A DNA stretch of 64,000 nucleotides from the NCBI RefSeq assembly GCF_016863655.1, contig NZ_BOPH01000062.1, positions 1 to 64,000 of the forward strand. The letters are read 5' to 3'. Below are positions 26,572 through 35,488 of this stretch, one piece after another (positions within the stretch are counted from its first letter, which is position 1; each line of letters starts with the position of its first letter). A model generated the notes under the pieces. That model ran no database searches and was not told the DNA's origin. It saw only the letters and a program-made list of their open reading frames with translations. This stretch comes from Virgisporangium ochraceum. GTDB taxonomy: Bacteria; Actinomycetota; Actinomycetes; Mycobacteriales; Micromonosporaceae. Made by a program: the position numbers and the translations under genes.

Positions 26572-27923
26572 TGACCGATGTCATAAGCCCCGTCACCGAA
26601 GAGGTGGTCGCGACCGTACCGGCGGCGTCCACTGAGGACACCGACGCGGCGATCGCACGGGCGCACAAGGCCTTCCCGGCGTGGAAGGCAGTCTCGCCGG
26701 GTGACCGGGCGCGGCTGCTCCGGAGCTTCGCGTCGATCGTGGACGACCACATCGAGGAGCTGGCGCAGCTGGAGGTGCGCAACTCCGGCCACACCATCGG
26801 CAACGCCCGCTGGGAGGCCGGCAACGTCCGCGACGTCCTCGCGTACTACTCGGCCGCGCCGGAACGCCTGCTGGGGCACCAGATCCCGGTGCCGGGCGGA
26901 ATGGACGTCACGTTCCACGAGCCGCTCGGCGTCGTCGGGATCATCGTGCCGTGGAACTTCCCGATGCCGATCGCCGGCTGGGGCTTCGCGCCCGCGCTCG
27001 CGGCCGGCAACACCGTGGTGCTCAAGCCCGCCGAGCTCACGCCGCTGACCGCCATCAGGCTCGGCGAGCTGGCGCTGGAGGCCGGCATCCCCGAGGGCGT
27101 GTTCACCGTCGTGCCGGGCAAGGGCTCGGTGGTGGGGGAGCGGTTCGTCACGCACTCGTTGGTGCGCAAGGTGTGCTTCACCGGGTCCACCGACGTGGGC
27201 AAGCGCATCATGGCCGGCTGTGCCGACCAGGTGAAGCGGCTCACGCTCGAGCTGGGTGGCAAGAGCGCCAACATCGTGTTCGCCGACGCCGACCTGGAGA
27301 AGGCGGCCGCCGCCGCGCCGGGCGCCGCGTTCGACAACGCCGGGCAGGACTGCTGTGCCCGGTCGCGGATCCTCGTGCAGCGTCCCGTGTACGACCGGTT
27401 CCTCGGTCTGCTGGAAGCCTCCGTGACCGCGTTCAGGTGCGCCGATCCGGCCCGGCCCGACGCGGAGATGGGCCCGCTCATCTCGGCCGGGCAACGCGCG
27501 AGCGTCGCGTCCTATGTGGACGGTGCGGACGTCGCATTCCGCGGCGGCGCCCCCGCCGGCAGGGGCTTCTGGTTCCCGCCCACGGTGCTGCTGGCGAAGA
27601 GCGCCGACGACCGGCACTGGCGCGAGGAGATCTTCGGACCGGTCGTGTCCGTGCTGCCGTTCGACGACGAGGACGAGGCTGTCAGACTGGCCAACGACAC
27701 CGAGTACGGGCTGTCCGGCTCGATCTGGACCAGCGACCTCGGGCGGGCCATCCGCGTTTCCCGTGGTGTGGAGACCGGCAACCTGAGCGTCAACTCGAAC
27801 TCCAGCGTCCGGTACTGGACGCCGTTCGGCGGCGTGAAGCAGAGCGGCCTCGGCCGCGAGCTGGGCCCCGACGCGGTCGCGGCCTTCACCGAGGTCAAGA
27901 ACGTCTTCTTCAGCAGCGAGTAG
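26571..27923 (+). CDS. NAD(P)-dependent aldehyde dehydrogenase
   Basis: A 450-residue ALDH of the betaine/gamma-glutamyl-aldehyde class. Motifs: VGIIVPWNFPMPIAGW, GSTDVGKRIM, catalytic Glu in LTLELGGKSANIVF and catalytic Cys in GQDCCARSRILV, then PFGGVKQSGLGRE. It is translationally coupled to the GlnA-like gene by a one-base overlap, so it probably oxidises a gamma-glutamylated aldehyde. It is shorter at the N-terminus than many ALDHs, starting directly at MTDVISPVTEEV. Confidence 0.9.
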   Translation: MTDVISPVTEEVVATVPAASTEDTDAAIARAHKAFPAWKAVSPGDRARLLRSFASIVDDHIEELAQLEVRNSGHTIGNARWEAGNVRDVLAYYSAAPERLLGHQIPVPGGMDVTFHEPLGVVGIIVPWNFPMPIAGWGFAPALAAGNTVVLKPAELTPLTAIRLGELALEAGIPEGVFTVVPGKGSVVGERFVTHSLVRKVCFTGSTDVGKRIMAGCADQVKRLTLELGGKSANIVFADADLEKAAAAAPGAAFDNAGQDCCARSRILVQRPVYDRFLGLLEASVTAFRCADPARPDAEMGPLISAGQRASVASYVDGADVAFRGGAPAGRGFWFPPTVLLAKSADDRHWREEIFGPVVSVLPFDDEDEAVRLANDTEYGLSGSIWTSDLGRAIRVSRGVETGNLSVNSNSSVRYWTPFGGVKQSGLGRELGPDAVAAFTEVKNVFFSSE

Positions 27924-27930
27924 GAGAACC

Positions 27931-28695
27931 ATGAACCGGTTGGAAGGGCGCGTCGCCGTCATCACCGGTGCCGGCAGCGGCATCGGGCTGGCGACCGCGC
28001 GGCGGTTCGCGTCGGAGGGCGCCGTCGTGGTGGCGGCCGACCTGAACCCCGACGCCGCGAAGGCGGCCGCCGACGAGGTCGGCGGCGATCCGGTGACCGT
28101 CGACGTGGCCAGCGAGGAGCAGGTGCGTGACCTGTTCGACGGCGTCGTCGAACGGCACGGCCGGGTCGACGTCGCGTTCAACAACGCGGGTATCTCGCCG
28201 CCCGAGGACGACTCGATCCTCGACACCGGCATCGAGGCGTGGGAGCGCGTCATGTCGGTGAACGCGACGAGCGTCTACTACTGCTGCAAGTACGTGCTGC
28301 CGCACATGCGCCGGCAGGGCAAGGGATCCATCATCAACACGGCCAGCTTCGTGGCGCTGCTCGGCGCGGCCACGTCGCAGATCGCCTACACCGCCAGCAA
28401 GGGCGCCGTGCTGTCGATGACGCGCGAACTCGGCGTGCAGTTCGCCCGCGAGGGCATCCGGGTGAACGCGTTGTGCCCGGGCCCGATCGCCACCCCGATG
28501 CTGATGGAGCTGTTCGCGAAGGACCCGGAGCGCGCCGCCCGCCGGCTCGTGCACGTGCCGATGGGACGCTTCGGCGACCCGGCCGAGATCGCGGCCGCGG
28601 TGGCGTTCCTCGCGAGCGACGACTCCAGCTTCATGACCGCCAACACGTTCGTGGTCGACGGTGGCATCACCGGCGCCTACGTGACCCCGCTGTGA
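27931..28695 (+). CDS. short-chain dehydrogenase/reductase
   Basis: A 254-residue classical SDR. NAD-binding TGAGSGIGLATA, then NNAGISPP, catalytic Ser in NTASFVALLG, and YTASK with Tyr and Lys. Asp in VVAADLNPDA suggests NAD+ preference. In this operon it could oxidise an alcohol, for example a gamma-glutamyl amino alcohol, ahead of the aldehyde dehydrogenase. That role is inference. Its stop overlaps the next start (GTGA). Confidence 0.88.
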   Translation: MNRLEGRVAVITGAGSGIGLATARRFASEGAVVVAADLNPDAAKAAADEVGGDPVTVDVASEEQVRDLFDGVVERHGRVDVAFNNAGISPPEDDSILDTGIEAWERVMSVNATSVYYCCKYVLPHMRRQGKGSIINTASFVALLGAATSQIAYTASKGAVLSMTRELGVQFAREGIRVNALCPGPIATPMLMELFAKDPERAARRLVHVPMGRFGDPAEIAAAVAFLASDDSSFMTANTFVVDGGITGAYVTPL

Positions 28696-29381
28696 CCGCG
28701 CGTCCGCTGATCGGGATCACCGCGTACGTCGAGCAGGCGCGGTGGGGCGTGTGGGATCTGCCCGCTGTGCTGGTCCCGGAGAGCTATGTGCGCATGGTGA
28801 CCGAAGCCGGCGGCCGCGCGATCGTGCTGCCGCCCGACGACGCTGGCGCCGCCGACCTGGTGAGCCGGCTCGACGGGCTGGTGCTCGCCGGCGGCGCCGA
28901 CATCGAGCCGGCCCGGTACGCGGCGGAGCCCCACGAACTCACCGTGACCCGGCCCGACCGCGACGCCGGCGAGTTCGCCGTGCTCGACGCGGCGCTGGCG
29001 GCCGACCTGCCGGTGCTCGGCGTGTGCCGGGGCATGGAACTGCTGGCCGTGGCCTACGGCGGCACCCTCCACCAGCACCTGCCCGACGTGCTCGGAGGTG
29101 CCAGCAAGCACGCCCCGGCGCCGGGCGTGTACGGCAGCCACCTGGCGAGCTTCGTGCCCGGCAGCCGGGCGGCGGAGATCTTCGGCGAGCGGGCCGAGGT
29201 GAACTCGTACCACCACCAGGCGACGAACGACCCGGGCAAGCTCACGATCACCGGCCGGGCCGACGACGGGGTGATCGAGGCGCTGGAGGACCCGGGCCGG
29301 CGGTTCGTGTTCGGCGTGCAGTGGCACCCCGAGATGGCCGGCGACGTCCGTCCGTTCCGCGCGCTGGTCGAGGCCGCGTAG
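28692..29381 (+). CDS. gamma-glutamyl-gamma-aminobutyrate hydrolase-like (PuuD-type) class I glutamine amidotransferase
   Basis: A 229-residue peptidase C26-type protein. The nucleophile elbow is LGVCRGMELLAVAYGG (Cys), and the partner residues are in VQWHPEMAG (His, Glu). DGLVLAGGADIEPARY is typical of PuuD-type enzymes. It likely hydrolyses the gamma-glutamyl amide and returns glutamate, ending the pathway. GTG start overlapping the SDR stop as GTGA. Confidence 0.87.
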   Translation: MTARPLIGITAYVEQARWGVWDLPAVLVPESYVRMVTEAGGRAIVLPPDDAGAADLVSRLDGLVLAGGADIEPARYAAEPHELTVTRPDRDAGEFAVLDAALAADLPVLGVCRGMELLAVAYGGTLHQHLPDVLGGASKHAPAPGVYGSHLASFVPGSRAAEIFGERAEVNSYHHQATNDPGKLTITGRADDGVIEALEDPGRRFVFGVQWHPEMAGDVRPFRALVEAA

Positions 29382-29384
29382 CGT
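29379..29384 (+). promoter_or_regulatory. -10 element TAGCGT of the PPOX gene
   Basis: TAGCGT overlaps the upstream TAG stop and ends 7 nt before the ATG at 29392. No SD is visible. Confidence 0.42.
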
Positions 29385-29391
29385 CGTCCGC

Positions 29392-29955
29392 ATGGGGAAG
29401 ATCTACGAGACGATCGACGGGCGGCTCCGCGAGTTCATCGAGGCGCAGCCGATGTTCTTCGTGGCCACCGCGCCCGCCGGGCCGGAGGGCCACATCAACG
29501 TGTCACCGAAGGGCGGGCGCGGGACGTTCGCCGTGCTCGACGGGAACCGGTTCGCCTACCTCGACTACCTGGGCAGCGGCGTGGAGACCCTCGCCCACCT
29601 CCGGGAGAACGGGCGCATCGTGATCATGTTCTGCGCGTTCGAGGGCGCGCCGAACATCGTCCGCCTGCACGGCACGGGACGGGCCGCGCCGCCCGACGAC
29701 CCCGACCTTCTCCCGGCGTTCCCGGAGCCGCGCACCCACGGCCTGCGGTCGGTCATCGAGGTCTCGGTGAGTCGGATCAGCGACTCGTGCGGCTACGGGG
29801 TGCCGTTCATGGACTACGTCGGCGACCGCGACCTCATGGAACGGTGGGCCGAGCGCAAGACCGACGACGACATCGCCGACTACGTGCGGAAGAAGAATCT
29901 GACCAGCATCGACGGCCTCCCGGGGATGGACGGTCGGCTACCGGTCACAGGTTAG
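29392..29955 (+). CDS. pyridoxamine 5'-phosphate oxidase-family flavin-binding protein
   Basis: A 187-residue PNPOx-like split beta-barrel protein. The fold start is AQPMFFVATAPAGPEGHINVSPKGG, followed by FAYLDYLGSGVETLAHL. Related actinobacterial proteins bind FMN, F420 or heme. The cofactor cannot be read from sequence. No link to the upstream amine operon is evident apart from the 10-nt gap. Likely leaderless from TAGCGT. Confidence 0.8.
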   Translation: MGKIYETIDGRLREFIEAQPMFFVATAPAGPEGHINVSPKGGRGTFAVLDGNRFAYLDYLGSGVETLAHLRENGRIVIMFCAFEGAPNIVRLHGTGRAAPPDDPDLLPAFPEPRTHGLRSVIEVSVSRISDSCGYGVPFMDYVGDRDLMERWAERKTDDDIADYVRKKNLTSIDGLPGMDGRLPVTG

Positions 29956-29958
29956 GCT
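29953..29958 (+). promoter_or_regulatory. -10 element TAGGCT of map
   Basis: TAGGCT ends 7 nt before the ATG at 29966. No Shine-Dalgarno is seen, supporting a leaderless start. Confidence 0.45.
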
Positions 29959-29965
29959 CGACCCC

Positions 29966-30823
29966 ATGCAGACCCGCGCCCCACTCCGGCCCGGCACGCT
30001 GTCCCCGTGGCGGGAGGTGCCGGCGTCCATCGCCCGCCCCGAGTACGTCGGCAGGCCCGGGCCCAGGAAGTACCGTGGCTCCGACGTCCAGACGCCCGAG
30101 ACGATCGAGAAGATGCGCATCGCCGGGCGGCTCGCCGCGCAGGCCACGCAGCTCGCCGGGGAGCACTGCCAGCCGGGCGTCACCACCGACGAGATCGACG
30201 CCGTCGTACACGAGTTCCTCTGCGACCACGGCGCGTACCCGTCGACGTTGGGGTACCGGGGGTTCCCGAAGTCGTGCTGCACCTCGCTCAACGAGGTCAT
30301 CTGCCACGGCATCCCCGACACCACCGTGATCGAGGACGGCGACATCATCAACGTCGACGTCACGGCGTTCATCCACGGGGTGCACGGCGACACCGACGCG
30401 ACGTTCTGCGTCGGCAACGTCACCGAGGAGAACCGGCTGCTCGTCGAGCGCACCCACGAGGCGATGATGCGCGGCATCCGCGCGGTCGCCCCGGGCCGGC
30501 AGCTCAACGCCGTCGGCCGGGTGATCGAGGCGTACGCGCGCCGCTTCGGCTACGGGGTCGTGCGCGACTTCACCGGTCACGGCATCGGCGAGACGTTCCA
30601 CTCCGGGCTCTACGTGCCGCACTACGACAAGCCCGACCTCACCACGATGATGGAACCGGGCATGACGTTCACGATCGAACCGATGATCACTCTCGGCACG
30701 CACCGGTACGAGATGTGGAAGGACGGCTGGACGGTCGTCACCAAGGACCGGAAGTGGACCGCGCAGTTCGAGCACACGGTGCTGGTCACCGACGACGGGG
30801 TCGAAATTCTGACCCTTCCGTAA
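29966..30823 (+). CDS. map: methionine aminopeptidase, type I
   Basis: A 285-residue enzyme that removes N-terminal Met from new proteins. Metal ligands are visible in NVDVTAFIHGVHGDTDATF (two Asp), GHGIGETFHSG (His), TIEPMIT (Glu) and AQFEHTVLV (Glu). An N-terminal extension of about 40 residues (PGTLSPWREVPASIARPEYV) is typical of the actinobacterial longer MetAP form. A strong hairpin terminator follows. Confidence 0.96.
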   Translation: MQTRAPLRPGTLSPWREVPASIARPEYVGRPGPRKYRGSDVQTPETIEKMRIAGRLAAQATQLAGEHCQPGVTTDEIDAVVHEFLCDHGAYPSTLGYRGFPKSCCTSLNEVICHGIPDTTVIEDGDIINVDVTAFIHGVHGDTDATFCVGNVTEENRLLVERTHEAMMRGIRAVAPGRQLNAVGRVIEAYARRFGYGVVRDFTGHGIGETFHSGLYVPHYDKPDLTTMMEPGMTFTIEPMITLGTHRYEMWKDGWTVVTKDRKWTAQFEHTVLVTDDGVEILTLP

Positions 30824-30826
30824 GCG

Positions 30827-30862
30827 GGCCCGGACGCTACGAGAGCGTCCGGGCCTACTTCT
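30827..30862 (+). terminator. map terminator
   Basis: Perfect 12-bp stem (30827-30838 with 30844-30855), loop ACGAG, followed by TACTTCTT. Confidence 0.75.
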
Positions 30863-30872
30863 TGTCACGGGC

Positions 30873-30896
30873 ATACGGGGTATGCATACTCGGTAT
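30873..30896. promoter_or_regulatory. tandem ATAC-N3-GTAT boxes, PadR operator
   Basis: Two boxes, ATAC-GGG-GTAT (30873-30883) and ATAC-TCG-GTAT (30886-30896), are 13 bp apart. The second ends 2 nt before the PadR ATG. ATAC/GTAT half-sites are known for PadR-family proteins, so autorepression is likely. Confidence 0.65.
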
Positions 30897-30898
30897 CC

Positions 30899-31471
30899 AT
30901 GTCGATCAGGTACGGGTTGCTGGCGTTGCTGCGGCGGGGACCGATGTACGGGTACCAGCTGCGCGTCGCGTTCGAGGAGACGACCGGCGGGACGTGGCCG
31001 CTCAACATCGGGCAGGTCTACACGACCCTCTCGCGGCTCGAACGCGACGGCCTCGCGGTCGCCCTGCCCGAGAGCGAGACCGGTCAGCGGCCGTACTCGA
31101 TCACCGACGCGGGGCGGGCCGACCTGGACGCCTGGTTCACCACCCCGGTGCAGCGCGGTGAGCGTCCCCGCGACGAACTCGCCATCAAGCTCGCGCTCGC
31201 GCTGACCACCGCGGGTGTCGACGTGCCCCGCGTGATCCAGGCGCAGCGCAGCGCGACCATGCGCGCGCTGCAGGAGTACACGCGGCTCAAGAACCGCACC
31301 GCCACGCCGACGGACCTGTCGTGGCTCCTGGTGCTCGACGCGATGATCTTCCAGGCGGAGGCCGAGGTGCGGTGGCTCGACCACTGCGAGACCACGGTCG
31401 TCCGCCACGCGCGCACCACCCCACCCACCGAAACCGGGGCGGAAGAGCCCGCGAAGGAGCGTGCGCGATGA
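30899..31471 (+). CDS. PadR-family transcriptional regulator of the ABC exporter
   Basis: A 190-residue protein. The winged helix (YGLLALLRRGPMYGYQLRVAFE, then GQVYTTLSRLERDGLV) is followed by a C-terminal dimerisation region with DLSWLLVLDAMIFQAE. Its stop overlaps the ABC ATPase start (ATGA), so the three genes form one operon under tandem palindromic boxes. Ligand unknown. Confidence 0.9.
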   Translation: MSIRYGLLALLRRGPMYGYQLRVAFEETTGGTWPLNIGQVYTTLSRLERDGLAVALPESETGQRPYSITDAGRADLDAWFTTPVQRGERPRDELAIKLALALTTAGVDVPRVIQAQRSATMRALQEYTRLKNRTATPTDLSWLLVLDAMIFQAEAEVRWLDHCETTVVRHARTTPPTETGAEEPAKERAR

Positions 31472-32187
31472 CCATCCTCGAACTGCGTGACGTGCACCGG
31501 GTCCACGGGAGCGGCGACACGGCAGTGCACGCGCTGCGCGGCGTCTCGCTGTCGGTCGGGTCGGGCGAGCTGGTGGCCGTGATGGGACCGTCCGGGTCGG
31601 GCAAGTCGACGCTGCTCAACCTGTGCGGCGGCCTCGACGCGCCGTCCCGCGGCGAGGTGACCGTGGAGGGGCAGGTGCTCGGCACGCTGTCCAAGCGCAA
31701 GCTCGCCGCGGTGCGCCGGCGCCGGGTCGGCTACGTGTTCCAGGAGCTGAACCTCCTGCCCAGCCTCACCGCCGTGGAGAACGTGGCGTTGCCACTGGAA
31801 CTCGACGGGAGGTCGATCCGGGCCGCCCGCCGGCTCGCGCTGGCCGCGCTCGCCGACCTCAACCTCGGTGACCTGGCCAAGCGCTTCCCCGAGCAGCTGT
31901 CCGGCGGCCAGCAGCAGCGGGTGGCGATCGCCCGCGCGCTGGTCGGCGAGCGGCGGCTGGTGCTGGCCGACGAACCGACCGGTGCACTGGACTCGGAGAC
32001 CGGCGAGGCGGTGCTGCGGGTGCTGCGCGCCCGTGTCGACGCCGGTGCCGCCGCGATCCTGGTGACCCACGAGGCGCGGCACGCCGCCTGGGCCGACCGC
32101 GTGGTGTTCCTCAAGGACGGCGTGATCGTCGACACCACCGGCCCGATCGGCGAGGCCGACCAGCTCCTCACCGGGGCGCCGCGGTGA
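31468..32187 (+). CDS. ABC transporter ATP-binding protein (MacB/LolD type)
   Basis: A 239-residue ATPase. Walker A MGPSGSGKSTLLN, Q-loop VFQELNLLPSL, signature LSGGQQQRVAIARAL, Walker B LVLADEPTGALD, and His in LVTHEARH are intact. The ATG at 31468 overlaps the PadR stop. It pairs with the FtsX-like permease next to it; export of a small toxic compound or peptide is the usual role of PadR-linked systems. Confidence 0.92.
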   Translation: MTILELRDVHRVHGSGDTAVHALRGVSLSVGSGELVAVMGPSGSGKSTLLNLCGGLDAPSRGEVTVEGQVLGTLSKRKLAAVRRRRVGYVFQELNLLPSLTAVENVALPLELDGRSIRAARRLALAALADLNLGDLAKRFPEQLSGGQQQRVAIARALVGERRLVLADEPTGALDSETGEAVLRVLRARVDAGAAAILVTHEARHAAWADRVVFLKDGVIVDTTGPIGEADQLLTGAPR

Positions 32188-34865
32188 GGGCCTGGCTGGT
32201 CGCGCTGCGGATCGCCCGCCGGGAGGCGCTGCGTTCGAAGGGACGCAGTGCGCTCGTGCTCGCGCTGATCGGGCTGCCCGTGCTGGCGTTCGCGTTCTTC
32301 GCGGTCACCTACGACACGTTCACCCTGACGCCGACGGAGCAGGCCGACCGGGACCTCGGCACCGCCGACATCAGGCTCACCGGCCTGTACGACAAGCCGG
32401 TCAAGCAGGAGCCGACCGACTTCGGCCTGACGACCGAGGGGGACCAGGTCGAGCTGACCGCCGCGGCCGCGACCGGTCTGCTGCCGGCCGGCAGCCGGAT
32501 CATCCCGTGGACCGAGGGCTCGGCCACGTTCACCACGAAGACCGGCCGCGGCGGGCTGAACGTCTGGGAGCTCGACTACACCGACGCACTGGCCAGGGGG
32601 ATCCTGCGTCCGGTGGCAGGGCGGGCACCGGCCAACGCCGGCGAGGTGGCGATCACCACGGCCGCGCGTGACCGGGTGGGCGCCGGCGTCGGCGGCACGC
32701 TCTCGGCACCCGACGGCCGGACGTGGAAGATCGTCGGGCTGGTCGACAACCCGCAGAGCCTGAACAGCGACCTGGTCGTCTTCCGACCGGGCGCGGCGCC
32801 GTTCTCCTCGCGGAACACGTCGTGGCTCGCCGACACGCCGGCGCCCCTGGCGTGGTCGGACGTCGTGGCGCTGAACAAGCGCGGCGGGGTCGGCTACTCG
32901 CGGGCGGTGATGATCGACCCGCCGCCGTACGACCCGGCCACGATGCCGCAGCGGTCGCAGAACAGCGGCGAGGCGTTCCAGTTCGCCACGGTGTTCGCCG
33001 GCGCGCTGATCCTCGAGGTGGTGCTGCTCGCCGCACCGGCGTTCGCGGTCGGCGCCCGCCGCCGGCGGCGTGAGCTCGCGCTCGTCGCCGCCGCCGGTGG
33101 CAACCCGGCCCACCTGCGCCGGATCGTGCTCGCCGACGGCATCGTGCTCGGCGCGGTCGCCGCCGCGCTCGGCCTCGTGCTGGGGACGTTCGTGGCCTGG
33201 GCCACCCGCCCGCTGATCGACGACACCGTGATGGGCGCCTCGCCCGGCGCGTTCCGGATCTTCCCGTCCGCGCTGGCCGGGCTGGCGCTGCTGGCGGTCG
33301 TCTCGGGGCTGCTCGCCGCGCTCGTCCCGGCGTGGACGGCGGCCCGCCAGCCGGTGGTCGCCGCGCTGCGCGGCCTGTACGCCGTCACCCGGCTGCGCCG
33401 CCGCTGGGCGGTGATCGGCCTGGTGACCCTCGTGGCCGGGATCGCGCTCACCGGGTTCGGCGCCTCACGGGCCGACGACACGATGTCGATGGCCGGCATG
33501 GTGATCGGCGAGATCGGGCTGGTGCTGTGCACCCCCGCGCTCGTCGGGCTGATCGCCCGGCTCGGCGGCCGGTTCCCGCTGTCGGCCCGGATCGCGCTGC
33601 GTGACGTCGGCCGTAACCGGGCCGCGGCCGCTCCCGCGATCAGCGCCGTACTCGCGGCCGTCGCGGTCAGCACGCTCGCCGGTGTGACGCTCGCCAGCGG
33701 CACCAACAAGTACGTCGACTCCGGCGAGCCGCTGGCGGTGCCGGCCGGCTGGGTCACCGCCCAGCTGAACCTCTACCCGCCGGGCCCCGACCAGCCCCCG
33801 CTGCCGGCGCCGCCGGCCAGTGCGTTCCCCGCCCTCGCCGCGGCGATGTCGAGCACCATGCCGGTGACCGCCACCGTCGCCGTCGGCCGGGTGCTCTGCG
33901 CCGACGCCACCGACCCGATCTGCTGGGTCGGCACCGAGCGGCCGACCGCACAGAAGTGCCCGTTCGAGAACCGGGGCGACCTCAGCCGCGACGACCAGAA
34001 GGCCGCCCGCGGAGACCCCCGCTGCGAGACGACGCTGCGCCAGTCCTACGGTCCCGCGTTCGACCAGGTCGTGATCGACGCGAAGGACCTGGGCACGCTC
34101 GTCGACCTCGACGCGCCGACCCTCGACGCGGCCACCGCGATGCTGCGCTCGGGTGGCGTTCTCGTGGCCGACCGGTTCGCGGTCGTCGACGGCCACACCA
34201 CGCTGACGCTCAGCGGCGCCACGAGCGAGGCCCGGGAGCTGCGGGCGGCCGCGCTCGCGCTGCCGGAGGTCGACTCGCCCGTCGTCGTCATCTCGCCCGA
34301 GGGCGTGGCGACGCTGGGACTGGCGAGCGCGCCGGCCGGCTTCATCGGCGTCACCGACCACATGCCGACCCTGGCCGAGCGGGACGCGTTCCTGGCCGCG
34401 GCGGCGAAGGTCGCGGGCAGCTGGCAGATCGACGTGCAGACGCCGCCCAAGCCCCGAGACGAACCGTTCCTCGTGGTGCTCGCGATCGTCGCGGGCGCGG
34501 TGACGATCGGCGCCGCCGGCATCGCGACCGGCCTGGCCGCGGCGGAGGGCAGGGCCGACCTGACCACGCTGGCGGCGGTCGGCGCGTCGCCGGGGGTGCG
34601 CCGGATGCTGTCGCTCAGCCGCACCGGCATCGTGGCGGGTCTTGGCTCGCTGCTGGGTCTGCTGGCCGGACTCGGCGCGGCGGCGGCGGTGATCGCGGGC
34701 TCGAACCGGGCACTGGCGTACACGTGGCCGGCGTTCGAGCAGCCGATGCCGTACGTGGTCCCGTGGCTGAACGTGTTCGTGTCCCTGGTGGTGGTCCCGG
34801 TGGCGGCAATGGTCGGCGCCGCCCTGTTCACGAGATCCCACCTCCCAGTGGAACGCGCCGCCTGA
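32184..34865 (+). CDS. FtsX-like/MacB-type ABC transporter permease
   Basis: An 893-residue membrane protein with two FtsX-like cores. TM1 is near residues 20-42. A long extracellular part follows (about 45-270), then a first three-helix core (270-390). A second set of helices starts around 405, and the last core is at 750-890. The extracellular loop around 530-740 has several Cys (VLCADATDPICW, KCPF, CETT) that could form disulfides. The GTG start overlaps the ATPase stop as GTGA. Confidence 0.88.
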   Translation: MRAWLVALRIARREALRSKGRSALVLALIGLPVLAFAFFAVTYDTFTLTPTEQADRDLGTADIRLTGLYDKPVKQEPTDFGLTTEGDQVELTAAAATGLLPAGSRIIPWTEGSATFTTKTGRGGLNVWELDYTDALARGILRPVAGRAPANAGEVAITTAARDRVGAGVGGTLSAPDGRTWKIVGLVDNPQSLNSDLVVFRPGAAPFSSRNTSWLADTPAPLAWSDVVALNKRGGVGYSRAVMIDPPPYDPATMPQRSQNSGEAFQFATVFAGALILEVVLLAAPAFAVGARRRRRELALVAAAGGNPAHLRRIVLADGIVLGAVAAALGLVLGTFVAWATRPLIDDTVMGASPGAFRIFPSALAGLALLAVVSGLLAALVPAWTAARQPVVAALRGLYAVTRLRRRWAVIGLVTLVAGIALTGFGASRADDTMSMAGMVIGEIGLVLCTPALVGLIARLGGRFPLSARIALRDVGRNRAAAAPAISAVLAAVAVSTLAGVTLASGTNKYVDSGEPLAVPAGWVTAQLNLYPPGPDQPPLPAPPASAFPALAAAMSSTMPVTATVAVGRVLCADATDPICWVGTERPTAQKCPFENRGDLSRDDQKAARGDPRCETTLRQSYGPAFDQVVIDAKDLGTLVDLDAPTLDAATAMLRSGGVLVADRFAVVDGHTTLTLSGATSEARELRAAALALPEVDSPVVVISPEGVATLGLASAPAGFIGVTDHMPTLAERDAFLAAAAKVAGSWQIDVQTPPKPRDEPFLVVLAIVAGAVTIGAAGIATGLAAAEGRADLTTLAAVGASPGVRRMLSLSRTGIVAGLGSLLGLLAGLGAAAAVIAGSNRALAYTWPAFEQPMPYVVPWLNVFVSLVVVPVAAMVGAALFTRSHLPVERAA

Positions 34866-34891
34866 CACCCCACCCCCGGGTGGCCCTCGCC

Positions 34892-34973
34892 CGCGCCGAT
34901 CTTGCACTTGTGGCCCCGGATAAGTCAGGACATAGCGCTAGAAAGGTGCGGCCACAACTGCAAGATCGGCGCG
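34892..34973. repeat. 24-bp near-perfect inverted repeat, REP/MITE-like
   Basis: The arms at 34892-34915 and 34950-34973 match at 23 of 24 positions (CGCGCCGATCTTGCA-type end), with a 34-nt AT-richer centre. It follows the permease stop by 26 nt. It may act as a bidirectional terminator or be a dispersed repeat. No T tract follows. Confidence 0.65.
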
Positions 34974-35019
34974 TGGATGGCCGGCGGGCGGGCCCGGCGG
35001 GGCACGGCCCGCGGGGGGG

Positions 35020-35448
35020 TCAGAGGCGGCCGGGGAAGGGGACGGTGGCCGGGGTCTGGTTGGCGGCCTTGCGGAGGCGGGTGGCCCGGACGGCGCAGTC
35101 GGTGAGGGCGTCGACGGCGGTGCGGCGGTCGGCGGCCTCGGTGGAGAGCAGGGCGGCACGCCACACCGCGGCCGTGCGTTCCTCGATGCCGATGGCCAGC
35201 TTGAGGGCGCTGGCCTGGTCGGTGACCGGCTCGGGCAGGCTGTACGCCGGCTCGGCCGGTGGGACCTTGGCGCCGCGTTCGGTCAGGCGTAGGACGAGCA
35301 CGTCGCGGCGGGCGCGGTGGGCCAGCTCGGCCTGGGTGGCCAGGGGCAGCGTGGCGCTCTCGAGCCTGGCGCCGACCAGGCCGTAACCGAAGACCGCGGC
35401 GTGCTCGGCAACCAGGGCCGATGCCAGGGCCTCCTCCGGCGTCGTCAC
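35020..35448 (-). CDS. DUF4439 ferritin-like domain protein
   Basis: A 142-residue, mostly helical protein. ALASALVAEHAAVFGYGLVGARL begins the ferritin-like fold, and GIEERTAAVWRAALL follows later. It has few of the metal ligands of true ferritins, so iron storage is not assured. The GTG at 35448 sits behind AGGAGA. It is the second gene of a two-gene minus-strand unit with a lipoprotein. Confidence 0.78.
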   Translation of the reverse strand: MTTPEEALASALVAEHAAVFGYGLVGARLESATLPLATQAELAHRARRDVLVLRLTERGAKVPPAEPAYSLPEPVTDQASALKLAIGIEERTAAVWRAALLSTEAADRRTAVDALTDCAVRATRLRKAANQTPATVPFPGRL

Positions 35449-35488
35449 GAAGTTCTCCTGTAGCCGGCTCTGGGAACGTGCGTCACCT

